From: JBAOHV01 sp964450685
GTDB taxonomy: Bacteria; Actinomycetota; Acidimicrobiia; Acidimicrobiales; Microtrichaceae
Direction: 5' to 3'
DNA: 64,000 nt
NCBI GenBank assembly: GCA_964450685.1
Contig: CAYVDN010000012.1
Location: forward strand, 1-64,000
Part shown: positions 18,186-26,339 of the stretch, piece by piece
How the letters are laid out: each line of letters starts with the position of its first letter
How positions within the stretch are numbered: the stretch's first letter is position 1
Program-made: the position numbers and the translations under genes
Notes under the pieces: model-generated
What the model was told of the DNA's origin: nothing
The model's input: only the letters and a program-made list of their open reading frames with translations
Databases searched by the model: none

Positions 18186-18283
18186 GACCCGAACTGGCCC
18201 TGCCGTCGACGCCGGCGCTCCCGATCGGATGGCCTTCTCTGGCGATGATCGAGCCGGCCCGAACAGCGCACTACCGTGCCGAC

Positions 18284-18694
18284 GTGGATGATCGACAGAG
18301 GGTCTCATCGGGCTCACCCTGGGAACTGACCGTCGGCTACAGCCGAGCGGTGCGCGTCCGTGAGCGTGTGTTCGTCGCCGGAACCGCGCCCAAGTGGGCG
18401 GACGGCTCGGTCGATCCGGATCCAGCGGCACAGGCCCGTCGGTGCTTCGAGATCATTGAAGAAGCGCTCCTGGCTGTCGGTTCCAGCTTGCGCGACGTCG
18501 TGCGAACACGCATCTACCTCGTCGATGCCGCCGACTTCGGTCCGATCGGGGCGGTGCACGGCGAACTCATGGCCGAGGCGTTGCCAGTCAACACCACCGT
18601 CGTCGTCGCCGGGTTGCTCGATCCTCGCTGGAAGATCGAGCTCGAGGTGGAAGCCGTGATCCCCGTCGACGAGGCACGCGACCGCCTCGCCTGA
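18284..18694 (+). CDS. RidA/YjgF-family protein
   Basis: A 136-residue protein from GTG 18284 (ATG 18245 is an in-frame alternative, with no better ribosome site). The sequence follows the RidA fold: SPWELTVGYSRAVRVRERVF, VAGTAP, EIIEEALLAVGSSLRDVVRT and PVNTTVVVAGLLDPRWKIEL. Canonical RidA enzymes hydrolyse reactive enamine/imine intermediates using an Arg near residue 105; this member has LLDPRWKIELE there. It could be a divergent Rid subfamily. It lies 98 bases after recR. Confidence 0.85.
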   Translation: MDDRQRVSSGSPWELTVGYSRAVRVRERVFVAGTAPKWADGSVDPDPAAQARRCFEIIEEALLAVGSSLRDVVRTRIYLVDAADFGPIGAVHGELMAEALPVNTTVVVAGLLDPRWKIELEVEAVIPVDEARDRLA

Positions 18695-18751
18695 ACCGGC
18701 TCCGCGCCACTCCGACCGGACCCGCCCCCCTCGCTCCCTGCCCCCATTCAC

Positions 18752-18796
18752 TCTCGGTGCGATCGCTGTTGTCAGCGAGCAGCAATCGCACCGAGA
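18752..18796. repeat. Palindromic repeat, copy 1 (3' side of the DUF559 gene)
   Basis: Arms of 17 bases, TCTCGGTGCGATCGCTG and CAGCAATCGCACCGAGA, pair with one mismatch around an 11-base spacer. A second copy with the same arms is at 19778-19822. It also lies between the convergent RidA and DUF559 genes, so it could terminate both. Confidence 0.9.
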
Positions 18797-18816
18797 CGCG
18801 GGAGGGCAATGGTGGG

Positions 18817-19734
18817 TCATCCCGAGCGAAGCGCCAGTGACCACTTGACCTCTTGGACCAGCTTCTCGGGGTCGTCCCGATATTGGCGCCAGGTAACGTG
18901 GTGAATGAGCCAACCGAGTCGTGCCAACTCGGTCCTGCGCCGGTCGTCCCACTCGAGCTGGTCCGGTGTGCGGTGGAACCGGAATCCGTCACACTCGACC
19001 GCCACGAGCAACTTCGGCCATGCGAGATCGAGCGGGTAGGTGATCTCCCCGCAGCAGACCCTGTGCTGGAGAACCGGTTCGGGAATCCCAGCGCTGATCA
19101 GCAGCCGTCTGACCCGTGACTCGAACGGGCTTCCGGCAGGCGTCGATCCACCGGGGCGGTCGGCGAGCGCGGAGCGCGCAGAAGCGAGCCCCGTGCGTCC
19201 CGGACGGGAGAGTTCAGCCAGGCGAGAGTGAAGGGCCTCGAAGCTGGTCAGGTTCCGTCGTACTGCGTCGTCCATCATCGAGCCGAGCCTGGCGGCGGGC
19301 ACGAACCGGCCCACGTCGATCAGTGTCCGGGTGGGTGTGGTGATCGGCAGGCCGTCGACTGCTGTGATGTCCCGGGCGGGCAGGTCGGTTGATCGGTGGA
19401 TGGTGATGTCGGTTCCGGTGCGGGCTCGGGCCCAGGGGGCCACGAGGTCCAGGTGGCCTGGTCGGAAGTGGTCGAGCTGCCAGAGCGCAGCGGCAGCTCG
19501 GTGGCTGACCACAGCGCCAGGACCCGCACGGTGAAGAGCGATACGGAGGTCCTGGCGCCAGCTCGGGACGCTGCCCGCGATCTGATAGACGCCGGGAGCT
19601 GCCCGTAGCAGCACCCCGCTGGCGAGCAGCGTTCGAACCTGTGCGTCGCTGTAGGCCAGGTCAGCCAACTGCTGGCGAGTGATGGTTCCGTGTTGGCGAG
19701 ATGCCAAGTCCGAGATCGGCCCGAAAACGGACAC
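18817..19734 (-). CDS. DUF559 endonuclease-like protein with AbiEi-type N-terminal domain
   Basis: A 305-residue protein from GTG 19732-19734, with GGAGGGA seven bases upstream. The N-terminal half resembles the AbiEi antitoxin winged-helix family (SDLASRQHGTITRQQLADLA, LLRAAPGVYQIAG, PITTPTRTLIDVGRF). The C-terminal half is a DUF559/Vsr-like nuclease fold: PFESRVRRLLISAGIPEP, YPLDLAWPKLLVAVECDGFR and a terminal DDRRRTELARLGWLIHHVTW. Catalytic Asp/Glu (DLAW, VECDG) are kept. Function is unknown; this fusion is common in Actinobacteria. It is bracketed by two palindromic repeats. Confidence 0.85.
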   Translation of the reverse strand: MSVFGPISDLASRQHGTITRQQLADLAYSDAQVRTLLASGVLLRAAPGVYQIAGSVPSWRQDLRIALHRAGPGAVVSHRAAAALWQLDHFRPGHLDLVAPWARARTGTDITIHRSTDLPARDITAVDGLPITTPTRTLIDVGRFVPAARLGSMMDDAVRRNLTSFEALHSRLAELSRPGRTGLASARSALADRPGGSTPAGSPFESRVRRLLISAGIPEPVLQHRVCCGEITYPLDLAWPKLLVAVECDGFRFHRTPDQLEWDDRRRTELARLGWLIHHVTWRQYRDDPEKLVQEVKWSLALRSG

Positions 19735-19771
19735 TGCTTCCCTCCGAGTTCAAAGAGTCGGGGGAAGCAGT
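19733..19771. repeat. Inverted repeat over the DUF559 start region
   Basis: ACTGCTTCCC (19733-19742) and GGGAAGCAGT (19762-19771) form a perfect 10-bp inverted repeat. It spans the ribosome binding site and touches the GTG start of the DUF559 gene, so it may affect translation or bind a regulator. It sits seven bases from palindrome copy 2. Confidence 0.75.
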
Positions 19772-19777
19772 TGCCGG

Positions 19778-19822
19778 TCTCGGTGCGATTGCTGTCATCA
19801 GAGAGCAGCAATCGCACCGAGA
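19778..19822. repeat. Palindromic repeat, copy 2 (5' side of the DUF559 gene)
   Basis: TCTCGGTGCGATTGCTG and CAGCAATCGCACCGAGA form perfect 17-base arms with an 11-base spacer. It is in the same orientation as copy 1, 1026 bases away, so the two also make a direct repeat around the gene. Confidence 0.92.
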
Positions 19823-19881
19823 CCTGGAAGGTCGGTGATCGGGGACCTGGGAGGTCGGTCCCGATCAGACGGTCTTGACGA

Positions 19882-21063
19882 TCAGACGGTCTTGACGATC
19901 AGGGCGTCGCCCTGGCCGCCACCGCCGCACAGCGCCGCTGCACCCATTCCGCCGCCACGACGCTGGAGCTCGTTGAGGACAGTGAGCACCACACGGGTAC
20001 CCGACATGCCGATCGGGTGGCCCAGCGCGATCGCGCCGCCGTTGACGTTGACGATGTCATCGGAGATGCCCAGGTCGGCCATCGACGCCAGACCCACGGC
20101 AGCGAACGCCTCGTTCAGTTCGAACAGGTCGACGTCGGAGACGGACTTGCCGGCCTGCTCCAGGGCCTTGCGGATCGCCCGTGACGGCTGGGTCAGCAGC
20201 GACGGATCCGGACCGGCGACCGAGCCGTTGGCCACGATCTCACCCAGCGGGGTGCCGCCGATGCGCTCGGCAGCCTCCTTCGAGGCCACGATCACAGCCG
20301 CGGCGCCGTCGGAGATCTGCGAGGCGTTGCCCGCGGTGATGTTGCCGGCCTTGTCGAAAGCGGGGCGCAGGCCGCCGAGGGACTCAGCGGTGGTCTCGCC
20401 GCGGACACCCTCGTCGACGCTGAACAGGACTGGGTCGCCCTTGCGCTGGGGGATCTCGACGTTGACGATCTCGTTGTCGAACAGGCCGTCCTTCTGGGCA
20501 CGAGCGGCGCGCTGGTGTGACTTGGCGGCCAGGTCGTCCTGGGCGTCGCGGTCGATGTTGGCCGAAGCGGCGTACTTCTCGGTGCCGGAGCCCATGTGCT
20601 GGTGTTCGAGTGCGCACCACAGACCGTCGTTGATCATCGAGTCGATGACCTTCTTGTCTCCCATGCGCATGCCAGCGCGGGCGTCAGGCAGCAGGTACGG
20701 AGCGTTGGTCATCGACTCCATACCGCCGGCGACGACGATGTCGGCCTGGCCCGACTGGATCAGCAGGTCGGCGAGCATGATCGTGTTGATGCCCGACAGG
20801 CACACCTTGTTGATCAGCGTCGACGGGACGCTCATGGGGATCCCCGCTCCGACCGAGGCCTGACGGGCCGGCATCTGGCCTGCGCCGGCCTGGAGCACCT
20901 GGCCCATGAACACGTAGTCGATCTGCTCGGGAGTGATGCCAGCGCGCTCGATCGCAGCCTTGATCGCGATCGAGCCCAGCTCGGTGGCGCTGAAACCGGC
21001 GAGACCGCCGGAGAGCTTGCCGATAGGGGTGCGAACACCCGAGAGAATGACGGAACCAGCCAT
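19882..21063 (-). CDS. Acetyl-CoA C-acetyltransferase (thiolase)
   Basis: A 393-residue thiolase of normal length. The acyl-accepting Cys is in LINKVCLSGINT, the catalytic His in NVNGGAIALGHPIGMSG and the second Cys in ALCGGGGQGDALI; the N-terminus VILSGVRTPIGKLSGGL is typical. It condenses two acetyl-CoA or cleaves acetoacetyl-CoA. Just past the stop, the last 17 bases of the gene are duplicated in tandem (19862-19900). Upstream, 54 bases away on the same strand, is the end of a GNAT gene cut by the first gap. Confidence 0.94.
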   Translation of the reverse strand: MAGSVILSGVRTPIGKLSGGLAGFSATELGSIAIKAAIERAGITPEQIDYVFMGQVLQAGAGQMPARQASVGAGIPMSVPSTLINKVCLSGINTIMLADLLIQSGQADIVVAGGMESMTNAPYLLPDARAGMRMGDKKVIDSMINDGLWCALEHQHMGSGTEKYAASANIDRDAQDDLAAKSHQRAARAQKDGLFDNEIVNVEIPQRKGDPVLFSVDEGVRGETTAESLGGLRPAFDKAGNITAGNASQISDGAAAVIVASKEAAERIGGTPLGEIVANGSVAGPDPSLLTQPSRAIRKALEQAGKSVSDVDLFELNEAFAAVGLASMADLGISDDIVNVNGGAIALGHPIGMSGTRVVLTVLNELQRRGGGMGAAALCGGGGQGDALIVKTV

Positions 21064-21117
21064 TGGACGACCTCCCCTAGCGGGCGCTGCGGCCCGGGTC
21101 TGCGGAATCCGACGAGG

Positions 21118-21320
21118 TTACCTGTCGGTAACCCCAGCGTCGAAGTGGTCAGAGGTCTGCTCGGGTCGATCCAGCCGGTACAGGACGTGGCGTCGCAGAG
21201 GGCTGTGCTCGCCGATGGTGGGGTGGTCGAAGTCGTCCGCTGGATCGCGGGTCATGCCGAGCTTCTGCATCACCCGCTGCGACCGGAGGTTCACCGTCGA
21301 CGTGAACGACACGATCTGGT
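21118..21320 (-). CDS. GNAT-family acetyltransferase, C-terminal fragment (cut by gap)
   Basis: About 67 residues are visible before the run of N. They read as the end of a RimJ/RimL-type GNAT domain: IVSFTSTVNLRSQRVMQKLG (the usual N.rSqrvmeKLGM motif), then TRDPADDFDHP and PLRRHVLYRL. The acetyl-CoA loop and N-terminus are missing because of the gap, so substrate cannot be guessed. Confidence 0.8.
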
Positions 21321-21420
21321 NNNNNNNNNNNNNNNNNNNNNNNNNNNNNNNNNNNNNNNNNNNNNNNNNNNNNNNNNNNNNNNNNNNNNNNNNNNNNNNN
21401 NNNNNNNNNNNNNNNNNNNN
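21321..21420. other. Assembly gap (100 N)
   Basis: A run of exactly 100 N, so its true size is unknown. The flanks show no shared overlap. It removes most of the GNAT gene and possibly the promoter region of the DUF3089 lipoprotein. Confidence 0.99.
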
Positions 21421-21434
21421 GGTAGGGTCCCGAC

Positions 21435-22760
21435 ATGGGCCATCGCATCAGTTTTTCGGCGTCGCTGGTCGTAGCCGCGAGCCTGCTCGCCGTGCCGCTC
21501 CTCGCTGGTTGCAGTGGATCGACTGATGATGCACGGGACCGCAACGGCGCTACGACCACAACGAAGGCCGCTTCCACACAGGAGGACGGAGCCGCGGCTG
21601 GCGCTGGCACCCTGGACCGCTACGCCGACTATCAGCCCGACATCTACGCCGAGCCGGCCAACTGGGTCTGTCATCCAGGATCCGAGGACGTCTGCGACGA
21701 CGGTCTCGATGCGACGGTGATCCAGGCCGACGGCACCACGACCATCGAGGAGTGGAACGCGGATCCGGACGCGCCGATCGACTGCTTCTACCTCTACCCG
21801 ACCATCTCGCTGGATCCGAGTGATGTGTCCGACCGGGTGGCGGGTGATGAGGAACGTTTCGTCACCCTCAACCAGGCTGCGCGGCTGGGCCAGGCCTGCC
21901 GGGTGTTCGCGCCGGTCTACCGGCAGCGCACCCTGATGGGTCTTGCCTCACTTCTCGCCGGCACAGGAGCAGACCCGGGCGCAGTTGGAGTCACGAGCAC
22001 GACCGAGGCGCATCGGGCCGAGTCCGATGCCGGGTACGACGACGTGCTCGACGCGTTCCGTACTTACATGGCCACCGAGAACGACGGCAGGGGATTCGTG
22101 TTGATCGGTCACTCACAGGGCGCGTCCGTGCTGAACCGTCTCATGCAGGAGGAGGTCGATCCCAACGCCGATGTGCGTGACCATCTGGTGGCCGCGTATC
22201 TGGCCGGCTGGCCGGTCCGGGTGCCCGAAGGCGCCGATGTGGGCGGCGACTTCGCCGAAATCCCCTTGTGTAGATCGGCGGAACAGACCGGATGTGTCAT
22301 CAGTTGGGCGTCGTTCCGTCAGAGCGAACCACCAGTCGACGGCGCGCTGTTCGGGCGCCCGCGGACAGGTGAGGGAGCGGCAGCCTGCAACAGCCCTGCT
22401 TCGCTCACGGGTGGTAGCGCTCAGCTGCGGTCGTACTTCCCGTCGGACCCGTCGGCATCGATCCTCTCCGCGCTCGGGGTGAGCGCGGCCGGTGAGAGGA
22501 CATGGGCCGAGGGGCTGGAGGTCACGACACCGTTCGTCACGCCTCCTGGACTCGTTTCGGGTGAGTGCGTCAGCAGGGACGGCTTCGACTACCTGGAAGT
22601 CGTCGTCAACGGTGACCCGTCCGACCCGCGGGTCGATGAGATCGGTGGTGACCTGACGCGTGCTTGGGGCCTGCACCTCCAGGACGTGAACCTGGTCATG
22701 GGGGATGTCGTCGACCTGGTGACCGCCCAGGCGCAGGCCTGGAGCGCCGCGCACGACTGA
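21435..22760 (+). CDS. DUF3089 lipoprotein, alpha/beta-hydrolase fold
   Basis: A 441-residue protein with a lipoprotein signal peptide (LLAVPLLAGCS, lipobox Cys about 26) and a Thr/Ala-rich spacer. The DUF3089 body has APIDCFYLYPTISLDP, ACRVFAPVYRQRTL and the nucleophile elbow GFVLIGHSQGASVLNRLMQE. The family is predicted to be extracellular lipase/esterase-like; the substrate is unknown. The start is ATG 21435, 14 bases after the gap, so a longer N-terminus cannot be formally excluded, but the signal peptide argues against it. Confidence 0.88.
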   Translation: MGHRISFSASLVVAASLLAVPLLAGCSGSTDDARDRNGATTTTKAASTQEDGAAAGAGTLDRYADYQPDIYAEPANWVCHPGSEDVCDDGLDATVIQADGTTTIEEWNADPDAPIDCFYLYPTISLDPSDVSDRVAGDEERFVTLNQAARLGQACRVFAPVYRQRTLMGLASLLAGTGADPGAVGVTSTTEAHRAESDAGYDDVLDAFRTYMATENDGRGFVLIGHSQGASVLNRLMQEEVDPNADVRDHLVAAYLAGWPVRVPEGADVGGDFAEIPLCRSAEQTGCVISWASFRQSEPPVDGALFGRPRTGEGAAACNSPASLTGGSAQLRSYFPSDPSASILSALGVSAAGERTWAEGLEVTTPFVTPPGLVSGECVSRDGFDYLEVVVNGDPSDPRVDEIGGDLTRAWGLHLQDVNLVMGDVVDLVTAQAQAWSAAHD

Positions 22761-22826
22761 TCCACCTACGCTGGAAACAGCCAGTGGCACCCACGTCACT
22801 GGCAGTGTTCCGGCACGGGAGGCGCG

Positions 22827-23306
22827 GTGACAGAGATCCACGAGACCGATCTGCCGGGCATCGGCGTCCGCCAGGAGTTCGACACAGTGAGCGGTGCCCG
22901 CGTCGGGGTGCTGACCACCCGCAGCGGCCGCCGTGAGCTGCTGCTCTACAACGAGGACGACCCGGACTCGTGTCGCGCCGTCGTGCACCTGGACCCCGAG
23001 GACAGCGTTGTGCTCGCCGACCTTCTGGGGAGCACCTATGTGGCATCCGCGGCGTCACTGCAGCGCCTGGAGGGACTGGCGATCGACTGGATCACAGTCA
23101 ACGCGTCGTCGGAGATAGCCGGTCAGACCATCGGCGAGGCGGGCATCCGTGAGGGCACAGGAGCGAACATCGTCGCGATCATGCGGGGAACGGTCACCAA
23201 CGCGTCACCCGGCCCGTTGGACCGACTCGCTGTGGGTGACGTGCTCGTAGTTTCCGGCACCCCCGAAGCGGTCAGCACGCTCACCGCCCTGCTGGACCCC
23301 GATTGA
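22827..23306 (+). CDS. RCK_C-domain regulatory subunit of a K+/H+ antiporter (KhtT-like)
   Basis: A 159-residue soluble protein from GTG 22827. The N-terminal part (DLPGIGVRQEFDT, GRRELLLYNEDDPD) matches the KhtT N-domain. Residues about 85-155 form a TrkA-C/RCK_C domain (EIAGQTIGEAGIREGTGANI, LAVGDVLVVSGTPEAVSTL). In Bacillus, KhtT controls the KhtU antiporter and binds c-di-AMP. The stop overlaps the start of the antiporter gene (TGATG), so subunit coupling is built in. Confidence 0.87.
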   Translation: MTEIHETDLPGIGVRQEFDTVSGARVGVLTTRSGRRELLLYNEDDPDSCRAVVHLDPEDSVVLADLLGSTYVASAASLQRLEGLAIDWITVNASSEIAGQTIGEAGIREGTGANIVAIMRGTVTNASPGPLDRLAVGDVLVVSGTPEAVSTLTALLDPD

Positions 23307-24502
23307 TGGTCGCGTCAGCGGCGGCTGCGGAGATCACCACTGCGTTCGTCCAACTCGGTCTGATCCTGTTGGGCCTGGCACTGCTCGCCAGGGTCGCAGA
23401 CCGCGCCGGCTTCAGCCCGATCCCGCTGTACCTGGTGGGTGGTCTGGCCGTCGGCACCGGAGGGCTCGTTCCCGCCCCGATAACCGACGACTTCATCGGG
23501 CTCGCCGCCGAGATCGGTGTCCTGCAGCTGCTGTTCGCCCTCGGGCTCGAGTACACAGCCGCCGAGCTCTCCGGCGAGCTGCGCCACAACTTCCGCGCCG
23601 GGCTGGTCGACCTGGTGGCCAACTTCACGCCGGGGCTCGCCCTGGGCCTCCTGCTCGGATGGGACCCGATCGCCGCGGTGCTGTTGGGCGGCGTCACCTA
23701 CGTGTCGTCGTCGGGGATCATCTCCAAGCTCCTGTTCGACCTGGGGCGACGAGGCAACCGTGAGACACCGACGATCCTGTCGATCCTGGTGCTCGAGGAC
23801 CTGGCCATGGCGGTATACCTGCCGATCGTCGCGGTGCTGCTCGCCGGCGCCGGATTCATAGCGGGGGTGGTGTCGCTGGGTGTCGCGCTCGCCGTCGTGG
23901 CGTTGATAGTCGTGTTCGCCGTCCAGCTCGGCCCATGGCTCTCGAAGGTCGTCGACACCGAGTCCGACGAGGTGACCCTGCTTACGATCCTCGGGCTGGT
24001 GCTGTTGGTCGGAGGTCTCGTGCAGGAGGTCGACGTGTCAGCCGCAGTCGGCGCGTTCCTGGTCGGCCTCGCGTTGTCGGGTCCGGTCCAGCACCGCGCG
24101 GCGTCGCTGGTCGAGCCGCTCGGCAACATGTTCGCCGCGATCTTCTTCTTCGTGTTCGGGCTCAGCATTGACTCCGCACAGCTGCCGTCGGTGCTTCTGC
24201 CGGCGGTGTTGCTGGCCGTGGTCACGGCGCTGACCAAGGGAGCCGTCGGCTGGTGGGCCGCGGGGCGTTCCCGCATCGGGGTTCACGGCCGTTGGCGCGC
24301 CGCGACGACACTGGTGGTGCGCGGCGAGTTCTCCATCGTCATAGCCGGTCTGGGCGTGGCAGCAGGTGTGGAGGGCACGCTCGGCCCGCTCGCAGCGGCC
24401 TACGTGCTGGTGCTTGCGATCAGCGGTTCGGTGCTCGCCCGCGTCGACCGGCTACCGGAGTTCCTCTCACCTCTGCTGGCTGGGCGGGTTACCGGCCGGT
24501 AG
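23306..24502 (+). CDS. CPA2-family monovalent cation:proton antiporter (KhtU-like)
   Basis: A 398-residue protein with about 12-13 transmembrane helices (Na_H_Exchanger domain). Motifs include GFSPIPLYLVGGLAVGTGG, ALGLEYTAAELSGELR, GGVTYVSSSGIISKLLFDLG, LVLEDLAMAVYLPI and AVGAFLVGLALSGP. It would move K+ or Na+ against H+ across the membrane under control of the preceding RCK_C subunit. No cytosolic TrkA-N domain is fused at the C-terminus, which fits use of a separate regulatory subunit. Confidence 0.9.
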   Translation: MVASAAAAEITTAFVQLGLILLGLALLARVADRAGFSPIPLYLVGGLAVGTGGLVPAPITDDFIGLAAEIGVLQLLFALGLEYTAAELSGELRHNFRAGLVDLVANFTPGLALGLLLGWDPIAAVLLGGVTYVSSSGIISKLLFDLGRRGNRETPTILSILVLEDLAMAVYLPIVAVLLAGAGFIAGVVSLGVALAVVALIVVFAVQLGPWLSKVVDTESDEVTLLTILGLVLLVGGLVQEVDVSAAVGAFLVGLALSGPVQHRAASLVEPLGNMFAAIFFFVFGLSIDSAQLPSVLLPAVLLAVVTALTKGAVGWWAAGRSRIGVHGRWRAATTLVVRGEFSIVIAGLGVAAGVEGTLGPLAAAYVLVLAISGSVLARVDRLPEFLSPLLAGRVTGR

Positions 24503-24513
24503 CTTTCGCGCCC

Positions 24514-25868
24514 ATGCAGGAGATCCTCGACGCCATCCAGTCCGGTGCATCCGGTGACGACATCGCACACCTGACGCTGCCCGATTCGACCCGCGCCGCC
24601 CACGTGCTGCGCTCCGAGGCGAACATGTGGGAAGGCGTCGAGTCGTGGGACAAGGACCCCCGCAAGAGCTTGCACGTCGGTGAGCTGCCCCTGCCGGAGC
24701 TCGCCCCAGACGAGGCAGTGATCGCGGTGATGGCGAGCTCGATCAACTTCAACACGGTGTGGACCTCGATCTTCGAGCCCCTGCCGACGTTCGGGTTCCT
24801 CGACCGGCTCGGCAAGGAATCGGTCTGGGGCGCTCGTCACGCCCAGGACTTCCACATCGTCGGGTCGGACGCGTCCGGCGTCGTCCTAAGGGTCGGTTCG
24901 GCAGTCCGCAACTGGAAGGCCGGCGACCAGGTCACCGTGCACTGCAACTACGTCGACGACCAGGATCCGTCTGCGCACAACGACTCGATGCTCGCAGCCA
25001 ACCAGCGAATCTGGGGCTTCGAGACCAACTACGGCGGCCTCGCGGACCTGTCGATCGTCAAGGCCAACCAGCTCATGCCCAAGCNNNNNNNNNNCACCTG
25101 ACGTGGGAGGAGGCAGCGGTGAACGCTCTGTGCGCGTCGACCAGCTACCGGATGCTCGTCGGCGACCACGCCGGGCGCATGAAGCAGGGTGACAACGTGT
25201 TCATCTGGGGCGCCACTGGCGGTATCGGCGCCTACGCAACCCAGCTGGTCATCAACGGTGGCGGCACCCCGATCGGCGTGGTCTCGTCCGAATCCCGGGT
25301 CAAGCTGCTCAACGCCATGGGCTGCGACGCGGTGATCGATCGGCGGGCCGAGGGCTACAAGTTCTGGTCCGACGAGCACACCCAGGACGAGTCCGAGTGG
25401 CGCCGCCTGGGCAAGAAGGTCCGCTCGCTCGTCGGCGAGGACCCCGACATCGTCTTCGAGCATCCGGGTCGTTCGACGATGGGCGCGTCTGTCTTCATCA
25501 CCAAGCGCGGCGGCAAGATCGTCACGTGCGCCGCGACGTCGGGCTACATGCTCGAATACGACAACCGTCACCTGTGGATGAAGCTGAAGAGCATCATCAG
25601 CTCGCACTTCGCGAACTACCAGGAAGCGTGGGAGATGAACCGCCTGATCGACAAGGGAGCGATCCAGCCGGTGATGAGCGAGGTCTACTCCCTGGACCAG
25701 GTCGGTGAGGCCGCACTGAAGGTCCACCACAACCAGGGCGAGGGCAAGATCGGTGTGTTGTGCCTGGCACCCGAGGCCGGCCAGGGCATCACGGATGCCG
25801 CCAAGCGCGAGGCGATCGGCGAGGACCGCATCACCCTGTACCAGCGCCATGCCAGGGGCGAGCTCTGA
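24514..25868 (+). CDS. ccr: Crotonyl-CoA carboxylase/reductase (split by a 10-N gap)
   Basis: Two pieces of one protein of about 450 residues. Before the gap: SEANMWEGVESWDKDPRKSL, MASSINFNTVWTSIFEP, DFHIVGSDASGVVLRVG. After it: HLTWEEAAVNALCASTSYRM, FIWGATGGIGAYATQLV (NADPH site), VFEHPGRSTMGASVF and KVHHNQGEGKIGVL. It carboxylates and reduces crotonyl-CoA to ethylmalonyl-CoA with NADPH, the signature step of the ethylmalonyl-CoA pathway and a source of polyketide extender units. The two halves are in different frames only because the gap length is arbitrary. It starts 11 bases after the antiporter and is followed by methylmalonyl-CoA epimerase. Confidence 0.95.
25085..25094. other. Assembly gap (10 N) inside ccr
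   Basis: Flanking sequence reads LMPK before and HLTWEEAA after; family members have about two residues between these. Five or eight real bases in place of ten N would keep the frame. Confidence 0.95.
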
Positions 25869-25910
25869 TCGGCCGAGGCCCGAGACGAGCTGTGAAGCGA
25901 GGAGACCGAC

Positions 25911-26339
25911 ATGAGTGAGAACCCCGACGCCACATCCGGGCTGTTGACCGAGATCGACCACGTCGCGATCGCGGTACGAGACCTCGAAGCGGCCATCGAC
26001 TACTACCAGCGTGCGTTCGGAGCGACAGTCGCCCACCGGGAGGTCGTCGACTCCGACGGTGTCGAGGAGGCCTTGATAAAGGTCGCCGACAGCTACATCC
26101 AGCTGACCGCAGCGACACGTGACGACTCGCCGATCGCGAAGGCGATCGAGAAGCGGGGCGAGGGCCTGCACCACATCGGGTACCGCGTCGACGACTGCGC
26201 TCAGGCACTCGAGGCGATGGTCGCCGCGGGCGCGACGGCGATCGACAAGGCGCCCCGTCCCGGCTCGCGCGGCACGACTGTCGCGTTCGTGCACCCCAAG
26301 GGCTCTTTCGGGACCTTGATCGAGCTCGTCCAGGAGTGA
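25911..26339 (+). CDS. mce: Methylmalonyl-CoA epimerase
   Basis: A 142-residue VOC-fold protein of normal length. LTEIDHVAIAVRDLEAAIDY carries the first metal His, GEGLHHIGYRVDD the second, and a metal Glu is at the C-terminus (GTLIELVQE). It interconverts the (R)- and (S)-epimers of methylmalonyl-CoA, and in ethylmalonyl-CoA pathway organisms also ethylmalonyl-CoA. It lies 42 bases after ccr, which supports that route. The next gene's GTG overlaps its stop. Confidence 0.93.
   Translation: MSENPDATSGLLTEIDHVAIAVRDLEAAIDYYQRAFGATVAHREVVDSDGVEEALIKVADSYIQLTAATRDDSPIAKAIEKRGEGLHHIGYRVDDCAQALEAMVAAGATAIDKAPRPGSRGTTVAFVHPKGSFGTLIELVQE

Noticed and set aside
18752..19822. CRISPR-like repeat pair
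   Set aside because: Only two palindromes over 1 kb apart with a gene between; no array spacing or cas genes.
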